Shown here in pieces: positions 23,329 through 31,241 of a stretch of 59,554 bases of DNA; positions within the stretch are counted from its first letter, which is position 1; each line of letters opens with the position of its first letter. The notes below the pieces were generated by a model that was not told the origin of the DNA, did no database searches, and saw nothing but the letters and a program-made list of their open reading frames with translations. The DNA lies in assembly GCA_049325415.1 (NCBI GenBank), contig JBMOLL010000082.1:1-59554 (forward strand). The letters are read 5' to 3'. The translations under genes were made by a program, and so were the position numbers. Origin of the DNA: JBMOLL01 sp049325415 (GTDB lineage: Bacteria; Bacteroidota; Bacteroidia; Bacteroidales; GCA-2748055).

Positions 23329-24168
23329 ATGCGACGTAATGAGATGAATACCGAATGGAGGCGGATTGCCGCAGCCTTGTATCGCAAGCCGATCGACTCC
23401 AAGATCTTCGGCTCGGTAGAATTTGATGTCACTGATCTCGAAAAATATATCAGTGAGAAAAGGAAAGAAGGGATAAAAATCACGCTCACCCATATTTTTG
23501 CCCTTGCCCTTGCCCGGGGACTTAAGGAGGCAGTGCCTGAACTCAACTGCTTTGTACGAAGAGGGAATATTATCCCCCGGAAAAGTATCGATGCCATGGT
23601 GAGCGTTCTCGTCGATGACACAGAAATGAGTTCGGTCAGAATTTCCGACGCAGACCAGCTGACCCTTGAAGGCATTGCTCATGTTTTAGGAGATGGTATC
23701 AAAGCGACCCGTTCGGGTTCTGAAGACCGCACGATGAAGATGAAGGGTGTTATAGCAAAAATACCATGGCCGTTCAGATCCTGGATCTTCAACCTGATCA
23801 AGTTTATTACCATCAAGTGGGGACTCACCATACCGGCAATCGGTCTCGGGTCGAATAATTTCGGTTCGTTTGTCCTCTCCAATATCGGAACTATCGGTCT
23901 TGATATGGGCTATCCTGCTCTTTTCCCCATTTCCGATGTCGCTTTTGTTGTGATTATGGGAGGCGTCTATAAAAAGCCGGTGGTGGTGAATGATGAGATT
24001 GTAATCCGCAGGATCATTACCCTTAGTACGGCACTTGACCATCGGGTGGTGGATGCCATGCACGGGGGAAAATTGTTCAAGTATGTAAAAAATCTTCTGC
24101 GCGATCCTTCGGTGCTGGAAAGGCCACCGATGTGGCTGACTGATCCGGAGCAAGCCAGGCAGAGCTGA
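23329..24168 (+). CDS. Stand-alone 2-oxoacid dehydrogenase E2-type acyltransferase domain
   Basis: The 279 residues align with the catalytic domain of dihydrolipoamide acyltransferases (and chloramphenicol acetyltransferase). Family marks are KITLTHIFALALARGL, the FGSFVLSNIGTIG core and the C-terminal ALDHRVVDAMHGGK active-site motif, where the canonical form is DHRxxDG. The lipoyl and E1/E3-binding domains are absent, so it is not a complete E2. A hydrophobic insertion (about 145-175, Trp/Ile/Phe-rich) could touch the membrane. No dehydrogenase genes are close. An acyltransferase with another acceptor is likely. An alternative start is the in-frame ATG five codons downstream. Confidence 0.82.
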   Translation: MRRNEMNTEWRRIAAALYRKPIDSKIFGSVEFDVTDLEKYISEKRKEGIKITLTHIFALALARGLKEAVPELNCFVRRGNIIPRKSIDAMVSVLVDDTEMSSVRISDADQLTLEGIAHVLGDGIKATRSGSEDRTMKMKGVIAKIPWPFRSWIFNLIKFITIKWGLTIPAIGLGSNNFGSFVLSNIGTIGLDMGYPALFPISDVAFVVIMGGVYKKPVVVNDEIVIRRIITLSTALDHRVVDAMHGGKLFKYVKNLLRDPSVLERPPMWLTDPEQARQS

Positions 24169-24465
24169 AGCCAAAGCAGTTCAGATAGTCTGTATCCAGT
24201 CCCCAAACTTTCATCCGATTCGTCAACCATCGCTTTATCGACTCATCGGGAGGTTTTCCGACAGCAAAAACTTAAATATTTTGTGTTAAAGGAATTAGGG
24301 ACAGTTGATTAGGTATTTGTAACCTGAGGACAGGAATTGACATCAGATGTGATTCCGGGTGTAGTTTCAGGAGGGTATAAATGAAATACTTGTCATAGTA
24401 AAGCACAGATAATCAGAACTATAAGGCATAAATTGCAGAAGGTGTACAGAATTGTATTTTTTCTC

Positions 24466-24473
24466 TATATTTG
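24466..24473 (+). promoter_or_regulatory. Probable promoter -7 box of the SPT-SDR pair
   Basis: TATATTTG is an exact TAnnTTTG match. Transcription would begin near 24479, leaving a leader of about 105 bases that starts directly with the hairpin below. The -33 element is weak. Confidence 0.5.
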
Positions 24474-24488
24474 GGGCATTAAAAATAG

Positions 24489-24528
24489 AAACCGGCTCTG
24501 CCCCACAAGGGGTGGCAACCGGTTTTTT
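24489..24528 (+). terminator. Terminator-like hairpin in the SPT leader (possible attenuator)
   Basis: Outer stem AAACCGG/CCGGTTT (24489-24495 with 24519-24525), inner stem CTGCCCC/GGGGTGG with two G-U pairs around loop ACAA, then a T run to 24528. It starts within about 10 bases of the predicted transcript start and ends 55 bases before the ATG. It either attenuates the SPT-SDR transcript or ends a very short RNA. Confidence 0.6.
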
Positions 24529-24583
24529 ATGGAATATAGTGCATTGGTTTTTAGTAACTTATGTTTAACTAGTTCAAATCAGG

Positions 24584-25789
24584 ATGGGATTACTACAAGA
24601 GAAATTAGGTCGTTATGACGCGCCGCAGCAAGTGATGAAAGCAGGGCTCTATCCCTATTTCAGGGCTATCGAATCGGAACAGGATACCGTAGTTTTGATG
24701 AGCGGTAAAAAAGTATTGATGTTTGGTTCCAACAGTTACCTTGGTCTGACAAATCATCCGAAGATCAAGGAAGCAGCCAAGAGGGCCATTGATAAATACG
24801 GTACCGGTTGTGCGGGATCGCGTTTTCTGAACGGTACACTGGACATCCATCTGGAACTGGAGGAAAAGCTGGCAAAACTGGTCAATAAGGATGGAGCAAT
24901 CTGCTACAGCACCGGATTTCAGGTTAACCTGGGAGTGGTGTCTGCACTGACCGACAGGAATGATTATTTATTGCTGGATGAACTGGATCATGCTTCCATT
25001 ATTGAAGGTAGCCGCCTTTCTTTTTCCAAGGTGCTCAAGTATGCCCACAACGATATGAATGCTCTGGAAAATAAACTGAAGCTGTGTGAGCCCGAGAGGC
25101 TGAAGCTGATTGTTGTGGATGGTATTTTCTCCATGGAGGGGGATATCGTGAACCTGCCTGAAGTGGTAAAGCTGGCCGAGAAATACGATGCAGCCATCCT
25201 GGTCGACGATGCACACGCCATTGGTGTGATCGGCAAAAACGGCGCAGGTACGGCCTCCCATTTCGGCCTCGACAACAAGGTTGATCTGATTATGGGAACT
25301 TTTTCCAAATCGCTGGCTTCTCTTGGAGGTTTCATCGCCGCCGATAAGGAAATAATAAACTATCTGAAGCATAACTCGAGGTCATTGATCTTCAGTGCAA
25401 GTATGACGCCTGCTTCCGCTGCCAGCGTGCTGGCCGCAGTGGAAATTATGGAACAGGAGCCCGAGCGCATTCAGCATCTCTGGGATCTTACCCACTATGC
25501 CCTGAAAGGATTCAGGGAAATGGGTTTTGAAACCGGAAAATCGGAAACGCCCATCATTCCCCTGTTCATGGGTGACGACATTAAAGCCCTGATGATGACC
25601 AAATATCTTTTTGAGGAAGGCATCTTTGTCAATCCCGTTGTAGCACCTGCGGTACCCAAGGAAGACAGCCTCATCCGCTTCTCTCTTATGGCTACTCATA
25701 CCAAAGAACAGGTTGATATAGCCATTGAAAAGATCAGGAAAGTAGCATTTAAACTTGGCGTTCTGTCTTCATCGGAAGTAAACCGGTAG
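24584..25789 (+). CDS. spt: Serine palmitoyltransferase (alpha-oxoamine synthase family)
   Basis: Predicted to condense serine with a fatty acyl-CoA (or acyl-ACP) to 3-ketosphinganine, the first step of sphingolipid synthesis. The 401-residue PLP enzyme has the family motifs NSYLGLTNHP, GTGCAGSRFLNGT, DELDHASIIEG (His that stacks on PLP) and DDAHAIGV. The PLP lysine is Lys242 in GTFSKSLASLGGF. That FSKSLASLGG context is typical of SPT rather than of 2-amino-3-ketobutyrate ligase (GKALGG) or BioF. No separate membrane anchor is present, as in other bacterial SPTs. The SDR gene starts two bases after its stop. Glycine C-acetyltransferase is the main alternative. Confidence 0.88.
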   Translation: MGLLQEKLGRYDAPQQVMKAGLYPYFRAIESEQDTVVLMSGKKVLMFGSNSYLGLTNHPKIKEAAKRAIDKYGTGCAGSRFLNGTLDIHLELEEKLAKLVNKDGAICYSTGFQVNLGVVSALTDRNDYLLLDELDHASIIEGSRLSFSKVLKYAHNDMNALENKLKLCEPERLKLIVVDGIFSMEGDIVNLPEVVKLAEKYDAAILVDDAHAIGVIGKNGAGTASHFGLDNKVDLIMGTFSKSLASLGGFIAADKEIINYLKHNSRSLIFSASMTPASAASVLAAVEIMEQEPERIQHLWDLTHYALKGFREMGFETGKSETPIIPLFMGDDIKALMMTKYLFEEGIFVNPVVAPAVPKEDSLIRFSLMATHTKEQVDIAIEKIRKVAFKLGVLSSSEVNR

Positions 25790-25791
25790 TC

Positions 25792-26598
25792 ATGAGCAAG
25801 GTTATCTGTATCACCGGGATCTCTTCCGGATTTGGCAAAACGATCGCTGAACTTCTGGCTGAAAAGGGATTCAGGGTATACGGGATCAGCCGGAAAATCG
25901 GGGATGAACCGACGGATTATACAGCCTTGCAGGGGGATGTGACCGATCCGGAGCAGATCCAGACGGTAATCGATCATATTCTCGAAAGGGAAGGCCGGCT
26001 CGATGTATTAATCAATAATGCCGGTATGGGTATCGGCGGGTCGGTTGAGGAAGCTTCTCCGGAGGAGATTCGGGTGCAGATGGATACGAATTTCCTCGGA
26101 TCGGTGAATATGATCAGGGCTGCACTTCCGGCCATGCGTCAGCAGGGGGAAGGACTGATTATCAATATCAGCTCTATTGGCGGACTGATGGGACTCCCAT
26201 TTCAGGGCTTCTATTCTGCCAGCAAATATGCCATCGAAGGTCTGAGTGAAGCACTGGCCATGGAGGTCAGGCAATTCAGGATAAAGGTGGTTCTTGTTGA
26301 ACCGGGCGATTTTTCCACCGGGTTTACCGCCAACAGGAAAATTATTTCCAGAGCTTATAACGGGAGCCCCTATGAGGACCAGTTCGACAGATCGCTGGCG
26401 ATCATCGAGAAAGATGAAAAGGGAGGCTTGCATCCCCGGAAGCTCGCGGCTAAAGTCCTGCAGATTGTTCAGTCAAAGCATCCGGCTCCCCGGTATGTGG
26501 TATCTACCCTTGAACAGAAACTGGCCGTATTGCTGAAAAAGCTACTTCCATCAGCCTGGATGGCATCGATCCTGAGGAGCCATTACGGGATACGCTGA
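25792..26598 (+). CDS. Short-chain dehydrogenase, candidate 3-ketosphinganine reductase
   Basis: A 268-residue classical SDR with the NAD(P) motif TGISSGFG near residue 8, NNAGMG near 83, and the catalytic Ser and YxxxK in INISS and YSASK. The C-terminus (KKLLPSAWMASIL) is hydrophobic enough for membrane association. The gene starts two bases after the serine palmitoyltransferase stop codon, so the two are almost certainly co-expressed. By context it may reduce 3-ketosphinganine to sphinganine, but the family covers many substrates and this is inference. It converges on the next gene with six bases between stops. Confidence 0.85.
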   Translation: MSKVICITGISSGFGKTIAELLAEKGFRVYGISRKIGDEPTDYTALQGDVTDPEQIQTVIDHILEREGRLDVLINNAGMGIGGSVEEASPEEIRVQMDTNFLGSVNMIRAALPAMRQQGEGLIINISSIGGLMGLPFQGFYSASKYAIEGLSEALAMEVRQFRIKVVLVEPGDFSTGFTANRKIISRAYNGSPYEDQFDRSLAIIEKDEKGGLHPRKLAAKVLQIVQSKHPAPRYVVSTLEQKLAVLLKKLLPSAWMASILRSHYGIR

Positions 26599-26604
26599 TA
26601 CGTA

Positions 26605-27420
26605 TCAGATCTTCAGTTCCTGCAGTTCCTTGCCCACGGTATTGATAATCTCGTAAGAACCTGCCATTACACTGAAATTGCATTTTTTCAGTGATTGTCC
26701 GATGAGAAAGTCAACCGGCTGGTTGTCAATTGTTCTCATAATCCCTCCGGCACCTGAAATAATCAGTGACAGGGCGGCAATATCCCAGACTTTTGTGCAC
26801 ATGTTGATACAGCATCCGAAGCGCCCTTCTGCGATAAACAGAAAATCGACGAGTGAATTCGTGGAACGTACATTCCTGGAGTTTTTGAGCAGGTATTTGT
26901 AGCAGGTAAGACCTTTCCGCTGGATCTGGGTATCGCTTACCGGATCATTCGCGAATGCCACAAGTTGTTCACTCAGAGGCTTTGAGCCGCTAATCCGGAG
27001 AGGCCGGCCGTTTTTCAGTGAGGTCCTGCCGTTCTCACAGAAATATACATCGCCGTTTACGGGGAGTGTGGCGCCGGCCATCACGGGCTGATTATCTTCA
27101 AACAGGGCGATAAGCGTTCCGAACCAGGGAATCCCGGCAGCGAAATTGGAGGTGCCGTCGAGCGGATCGATAACCCAGGTGTAAGTCGAGCGATTATCGA
27201 CAAAGCCACATTCTTCAGAAAGGATATTGTGTTTCGGGAAGCGTGCACGGATAGTCGCCATGATCGCCTCCTCACTTTCAAGGTCGGCGGTTGTCACAAT
27301 GCTGTGCTTATTCTCCTTGTAACCGGTATGAAGGGGTCGCTCATAATGGGAGAGGAGTATCTCTTCGGAGACATGCAGTGCCGAAAGCAGGGTTGACTTC
27401 ACCGTGGTAGTTTTTATCAA
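26605..27420 (-). CDS. Inositol monophosphatase family phosphatase
   Basis: Mg-dependent phosphatases of this family cleave inositol-1-phosphate, 3'-phosphoadenosine-5'-phosphate or sugar phosphates. The 271-residue protein has the metal-binding motifs SEECG near residue 69, WVIDPLDGTSNF near 82-93, and the C-terminal WDIAALSLI. At 27420 the start codon is TTG; a GTG six codons later is the alternative, and no upstream in-frame ATG was seen. Substrate unknown. It faces the sphingolipid pair, and some Bacteroidota make inositol sphingolipids, but no inositol synthase is nearby. Confidence 0.87.
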   Translation of the reverse strand: MIKTTTVKSTLLSALHVSEEILLSHYERPLHTGYKENKHSIVTTADLESEEAIMATIRARFPKHNILSEECGFVDNRSTYTWVIDPLDGTSNFAAGIPWFGTLIALFEDNQPVMAGATLPVNGDVYFCENGRTSLKNGRPLRISGSKPLSEQLVAFANDPVSDTQIQRKGLTCYKYLLKNSRNVRSTNSLVDFLFIAEGRFGCCINMCTKVWDIAALSLIISGAGGIMRTIDNQPVDFLIGQSLKKCNFSVMAGSYEIINTVGKELQELKI

Positions 27421-27463
27421 ATACTTTGACTGGTTTGATCCCGGGAATATTTCCGCTACGGGA

Positions 27464-28105
27464 TTATTTTTCCAGATAAAATTCGGAAATTCCCAGTGTC
27501 TGATCCGAATTCAGAAGAATCCAGCCGTAAAGGGTGTCCGCATCAGCTATCCTGATTGCCATAAAATATTCCACATTTCCGGCCCAGTTGCCGGTGCTTT
27601 CGTTGTCCGGGAAGGTTTCTTCCGAAAAGAGAGTAAGCATATTGCCGGCAGTCCAGGTGTATCTTTCATCTATGGTATCACCCTCATTGAAAGCCAGAGG
27701 CCAGGACCTGTCATTTACAGCGATCTGTACAGAAGAAGCACTCAGAACACTCACATCCCCGTGAATGTAACCAGTCGGCCAGCAATCGTAGATTACCGTC
27801 GTGTCATCCGGGATTTCGCAACATTCCCCGTTTATGTCCGGGATTTGCTCATACCAGCGGAACCGGAGGTCGGGCTGGCCATCCATGTTCATATCAAGCG
27901 TATCAGCACCGGAATATACCTTACAGGCTGTTTCCTCGGATACGATCTGTATCGCAGGATAAAAATGCCAGCTGTCCTCATTTTCCTGAATTATTCCGGC
28001 GCATACAGGTGACTTGATTTCAACAGGGTTTCTCTCACAAGCGGTGAACAAAAAAAACAGGAATGCCGGAAGGGCAAGATATCGTGTAAGTATACTTGTT
28101 TTCAT
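27464..28105 (-). CDS. Uncharacterised Cys-containing lipoprotein, 213 residues
   Basis: Signal peptide with lipobox FTAC (Cys at about 23). The mature domain is acidic and beta-rich, with a pattern LDMNMDGQPDLRF that looks like a calcium-binding Asp loop, and with Cys residues (for example GECCEI) that may form disulfides. No family was recognised. It lies 43 bases upstream of the phosphatase gene on the same strand and is divergent from the next lipoprotein. Confidence 0.75.
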   Translation of the reverse strand: MKTSILTRYLALPAFLFFLFTACERNPVEIKSPVCAGIIQENEDSWHFYPAIQIVSEETACKVYSGADTLDMNMDGQPDLRFRWYEQIPDINGECCEIPDDTTVIYDCWPTGYIHGDVSVLSASSVQIAVNDRSWPLAFNEGDTIDERYTWTAGNMLTLFSEETFPDNESTGNWAGNVEYFMAIRIADADTLYGWILLNSDQTLGISEFYLEK

Positions 28106-28296
28106 TTCGAGGTTTTTATTCTGACAAACAAATTACAATTTATTTCTGATATCATGGTCTGTAAATCAAAATATTAAGTGAACGGACGAAAAAAACTCAC
28201 TTTCAGAATAGGGGTGGGATGGGTCTGGTGTGTGCTAGCTGTGAACGAACGAAAAAATTTATATGTAATCAGTAATAATCATTAAAAACCAAGATC

Positions 28297-29400
28297 ATGA
28301 AAAAGCTATTTTATCTTTTACCGGGATTACTGCTTTCAGCAGGACTGTTTATCACAGGTTGTGACAGCAAGGTTGTTCCCGAACCGGAAAATTCCATTCT
28401 GCCCGAAAAATTTTCGATTGATATCCCCTCTTCCATTTCCCGGGATGCCGGTACAACGAAGAGTGCGCAGATTGATACCCTGAAAGGCAATGAGATTTAT
28501 CAGCACCTGACTTTCTTCATCCGGGTGGGTGAAGCCGGGGCCGAGGTGGTTGAGCATGTCATAGCTGCTATTAATGTATACCACATCGATCAGATCAAAA
28601 CGCTCACCTTTGAGAGTGATGACGATGGCCGGATCAAGAATATGGTGGTTACCGCGCTGCCTCTTTTCGAAGACCGTACCTGGGAGTATGGACTTACCAT
28701 CACCGATTCCGATTCGGAAGGTGAGGCTGATGGAGGGAAAGCTATCCAGATCTTCTGGAACAACAGTCCCCGCGAAGGTATCGCCATTCTTAAACCATAC
28801 AATATCGACCGCGGAAGGAACAGCGACAAACCGGAGGCTATGTACCGCGTTGATTATAGCGAAGCCGGGGAAATGGGGTATGATGCTCATATGATCGTAT
28901 CTGTTGCCGGTCTGCCCTCTGTTGATCCTCTGCTGGCACCCTTTGCCATGGATGGCATGAAAATGTTTGTCGGTAAAAAAGGTGACTTCATCGATGTTTA
29001 TGGTAATTCAAGTCATCCCAACGCCAAATTCCTGAGTTCTGTAACAGGATATAACTGGGCCTTTGTTGCCAGCGGATCGGAGAGCATGGATATTGCCGTG
29101 GCTGAGGTCGGATTGCCGCTCAACACGCTTGATGCAACGGGCCGTGAGGTACTTCTGGAAGAATACTCCGTTCGCAATGTCCTTACCAATGAGGTGCTCA
29201 CTGTCTGGCCCAATGCCAGCCAGGATCTGATCGATGCATGGCTCACCAATACGGAAGCACCCGGTTTCTTCGACGACCACGGATTCGTTCAGGGCGGTAC
29301 CGCTCCCGGTGAGGAGTATAACGACCTGACAGGCCGGATCCCCGGGCTCGCACCCTATAATCCCAAAGTGATATCCAGCCTGGAGATTGCTTTTAACTGA
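28297..29400 (+). CDS. Uncharacterised lipoprotein, 367 residues
   Basis: Lipobox ITGC (Cys at about 22) follows a clear hydrophobic segment. The mature protein is acidic; it has a conserved-looking FIRVGEAGAEVVEHVI segment near residue 75 and a long beta-rich middle. No enzyme motif was found. It is monocistronic: the upstream neighbour is divergent and a bidirectional terminator follows at 29419. Confidence 0.78.
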   Translation: MKKLFYLLPGLLLSAGLFITGCDSKVVPEPENSILPEKFSIDIPSSISRDAGTTKSAQIDTLKGNEIYQHLTFFIRVGEAGAEVVEHVIAAINVYHIDQIKTLTFESDDDGRIKNMVVTALPLFEDRTWEYGLTITDSDSEGEADGGKAIQIFWNNSPREGIAILKPYNIDRGRNSDKPEAMYRVDYSEAGEMGYDAHMIVSVAGLPSVDPLLAPFAMDGMKMFVGKKGDFIDVYGNSSHPNAKFLSSVTGYNWAFVASGSESMDIAVAEVGLPLNTLDATGREVLLEEYSVRNVLTNEVLTVWPNASQDLIDAWLTNTEAPGFFDDHGFVQGGTAPGEEYNDLTGRIPGLAPYNPKVISSLEIAFN

Positions 29401-29418
29401 ACAGAATGATGCTCACTG

Positions 29419-29449
29419 AAAGCCCGGTAGCTTGCCCTGCCGGGCTTTT
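29419..29449. terminator. Bidirectional terminator between the lipoprotein and the galactanase
   Basis: Perfect 9-bp stem AAAGCCCGG/CCGGGCTTT (29419-29427 with 29440-29448), 12-base loop, As on one flank and Ts on the other, so it can serve both convergent genes. The galactanase stop codon overlaps its edge. Confidence 0.8.
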
Positions 29450-31175
29450 ACATTTTAATGAATTTCAGATTAAAAATGCCTTCCGAAGTGGAAAGTTTCA
29501 GCAGATAAAGTCCCGGGTGGAGATGGGCGATATTCAGCTCTCCGGATGGAGAATAATCTGCCTGTACCGGTGAACCCCTCAGATCGGAGATGCTGATCCC
29601 TTCGATCATCCCGGCTGCCGACAGCGTGATCATTTCTGTCGCAGGTGAGGGATAGAGACCCGGTTCCCTGACACCGGATCCCGCTGACCGGGTAGTGAAG
29701 GAACAACTCCCGAAGTCGGTGCGGAATTCAGCCGGACCGTTCGTGACAATGTAGCCCCGGTGGGTGTTCCAGTAAACGGCACAGCTGGAAGGCACCGTCT
29801 CACGGTAGGCTGTGTTCCATTCCCCTTTGTTGTAATAGATATATGCCCCGCTGCTTCTTCCGGGGATCAGGGTGTCGAGTACATATAGCTGGTTTCCGCT
29901 TTCCGTCATTCTCACAAATGTCCAGTTCTTTCCGGTGAAGTCACCGGTAATAAAAACACCGTTTGAGGTTTCGGCGCCTGTCATATTAACCGTGAAAACC
30001 ACCTGCTGATCTGCTAGTCCGGGAGGTTGATCCAGGTAATCCCAGGAAAGAAAATCCGCTCCGGAATTGATCTTGTTGCTGAAATCAAACAGGGTGGCGT
30101 TATCGTAATGGGATCCCGTGGCCCAGTAGGTCTTGCAGGAGGAGGAAACCCAGGCCGGTTCCCAGTATACATTGCCCGAGCCGCCATTGTCTGCAATGAG
30201 CCAGGTGAGCTCTATAAGGAAGTCGCGCTGTACCTGGTTACTGATCAGATTACCATATTCCGGCATCTTGCTGTTACTGCCCAGCACATTCCCCGCAAAA
30301 TCCTTATTCTGACTGGTCCAGGGATAGCCTGTTTCTACGATCATCACATCCTTGTTATATTCCTCCTTCAGGAACTTCACAGCATCGCCGAGTTGCCTTA
30401 CACTGTAATCCGACCATTGGGGATAGTAAGACAGTCCAATGATATCGAATCCCGACAACCCAGCTGCCACGCCCTGCTCAAACCACCAGAGCGCATTCTC
30501 CGGCTGTGCCACATGGATCAGCGTCCTGATGTTCGTCCCGTAATCGCTGTTTATCTGCTGCACTGCCGCTATTCCCCGGTGCAACAGGAAGACCTGCCGG
30601 TTCCAGTCGAGGGGGAACAGTCCCGGACTGCTGTCGTCGATCTTTTGTGTTGTTCTTTTTATCAGGATATTCCCGTTGATCTCATTCCCGATCTGGACGA
30701 TGCCCGGGGCCAGATTTGCCAGTACAAGTGCCTTCAGTGTATTGTAGGTGTACTGGTAAACCGAGTCTCCCAGCACCTGTTCGTCACTGATATCGTTCCA
30801 GGCAGCCGGACGCCACTGCCGCGAGGGATCGGCCCAGAAATCGGAGTAATGGAGATCCAGCATAACGGTCATTCCTTCGGCCGATGCCCTTTCGGAGGAC
30901 CTTTTCACATCGGCAAAATTGCTGTAAGACGTCCATTCCGGATTATGCCAAAGCCTCAGCCTTACCAGATTGGCCCCTTTCAGGGCAAGCAGGTGGTAGG
31001 GATCCGTTTCAATATTCTGATCATCGTAATATTTCACCCCTGCGTCCTGCAATTCATTGACATAGGACAGATCCACCCCCAGGCTGAAACTCTGTGCCCG
31101 GTTGAGTGCAGGCACCAGCAGGAGGGCAAGGGCAAGGGCTTTAACGGGAAATGTTCTTTTTATCCGGCGCATCAT
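29448..31175 (-). CDS. GH53 endo-beta-1,4-galactanase with T9SS sorting tail
   Basis: GH53 enzymes cut internal beta-1,4-galactosyl bonds of type I (arabino)galactan with retention. After a signal peptide (ending about residue 28) the catalytic domain shows GVDLSYVNEL, VRLRLWHNP, LDLHYSDFWADP, the acid/base Glu in QIGNEING (about 164) and the nucleophile Glu in IVETGYPW (about 281). A beta-sandwich (about 390-490; VFTVNMTG, VFITGDFTGKNW) resembles a starch-binding or SusE-like module. The last ~75 residues (from LYPSPATEMITLS) are a type IX secretion sorting domain, so the enzyme should be secreted or attached to the surface by T9SS. Start is ATG 31175, not the TTG just before it. It is last in the susCD transcript. 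Confidence 0.93.
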   Translation of the reverse strand: MMRRIKRTFPVKALALALLLVPALNRAQSFSLGVDLSYVNELQDAGVKYYDDQNIETDPYHLLALKGANLVRLRLWHNPEWTSYSNFADVKRSSERASAEGMTVMLDLHYSDFWADPSRQWRPAAWNDISDEQVLGDSVYQYTYNTLKALVLANLAPGIVQIGNEINGNILIKRTTQKIDDSSPGLFPLDWNRQVFLLHRGIAAVQQINSDYGTNIRTLIHVAQPENALWWFEQGVAAGLSGFDIIGLSYYPQWSDYSVRQLGDAVKFLKEEYNKDVMIVETGYPWTSQNKDFAGNVLGSNSKMPEYGNLISNQVQRDFLIELTWLIADNGGSGNVYWEPAWVSSSCKTYWATGSHYDNATLFDFSNKINSGADFLSWDYLDQPPGLADQQVVFTVNMTGAETSNGVFITGDFTGKNWTFVRMTESGNQLYVLDTLIPGRSSGAYIYYNKGEWNTAYRETVPSSCAVYWNTHRGYIVTNGPAEFRTDFGSCSFTTRSAGSGVREPGLYPSPATEMITLSAAGMIEGISISDLRGSPVQADYSPSGELNIAHLHPGLYLLKLSTSEGIFNLKFIKM

Positions 31176-31241
31176 CAATTAGATTTTTTCTGTTCGGCCA
31201 CTTTTTCCGCTTGCAATGTAGTCATTACATGTTGAATAGAC

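Larger units (their letters stand above)
24169..24583. other. Intergenic leader region of the serine palmitoyltransferase gene
   Basis: These 415 bases hold no convincing gene. The right part contains a -7 box (24466-24473) and a terminator-like hairpin (24489-24528), described separately. The left 290 bases show no recognisable feature. Confidence 0.55.

Noticed and set aside
24433..24618. 61-codon ORF overlapping the SPT start
   Set aside because: It runs through the predicted promoter and hairpin and overlaps SPT out of frame.
24584..25789. 2-amino-3-ketobutyrate CoA ligase (kbl) instead of SPT
   Set aside because: The PLP lysine context FSKSLASLGG is SPT-like, and no threonine dehydrogenase (tdh) gene is adjacent; not fully excluded.
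30027..31235. 402-codon plus-strand ORF
   Set aside because: Fully antisense to the GH53 gene, which has clear catalytic motifs; long antisense frames arise from the codon bias.
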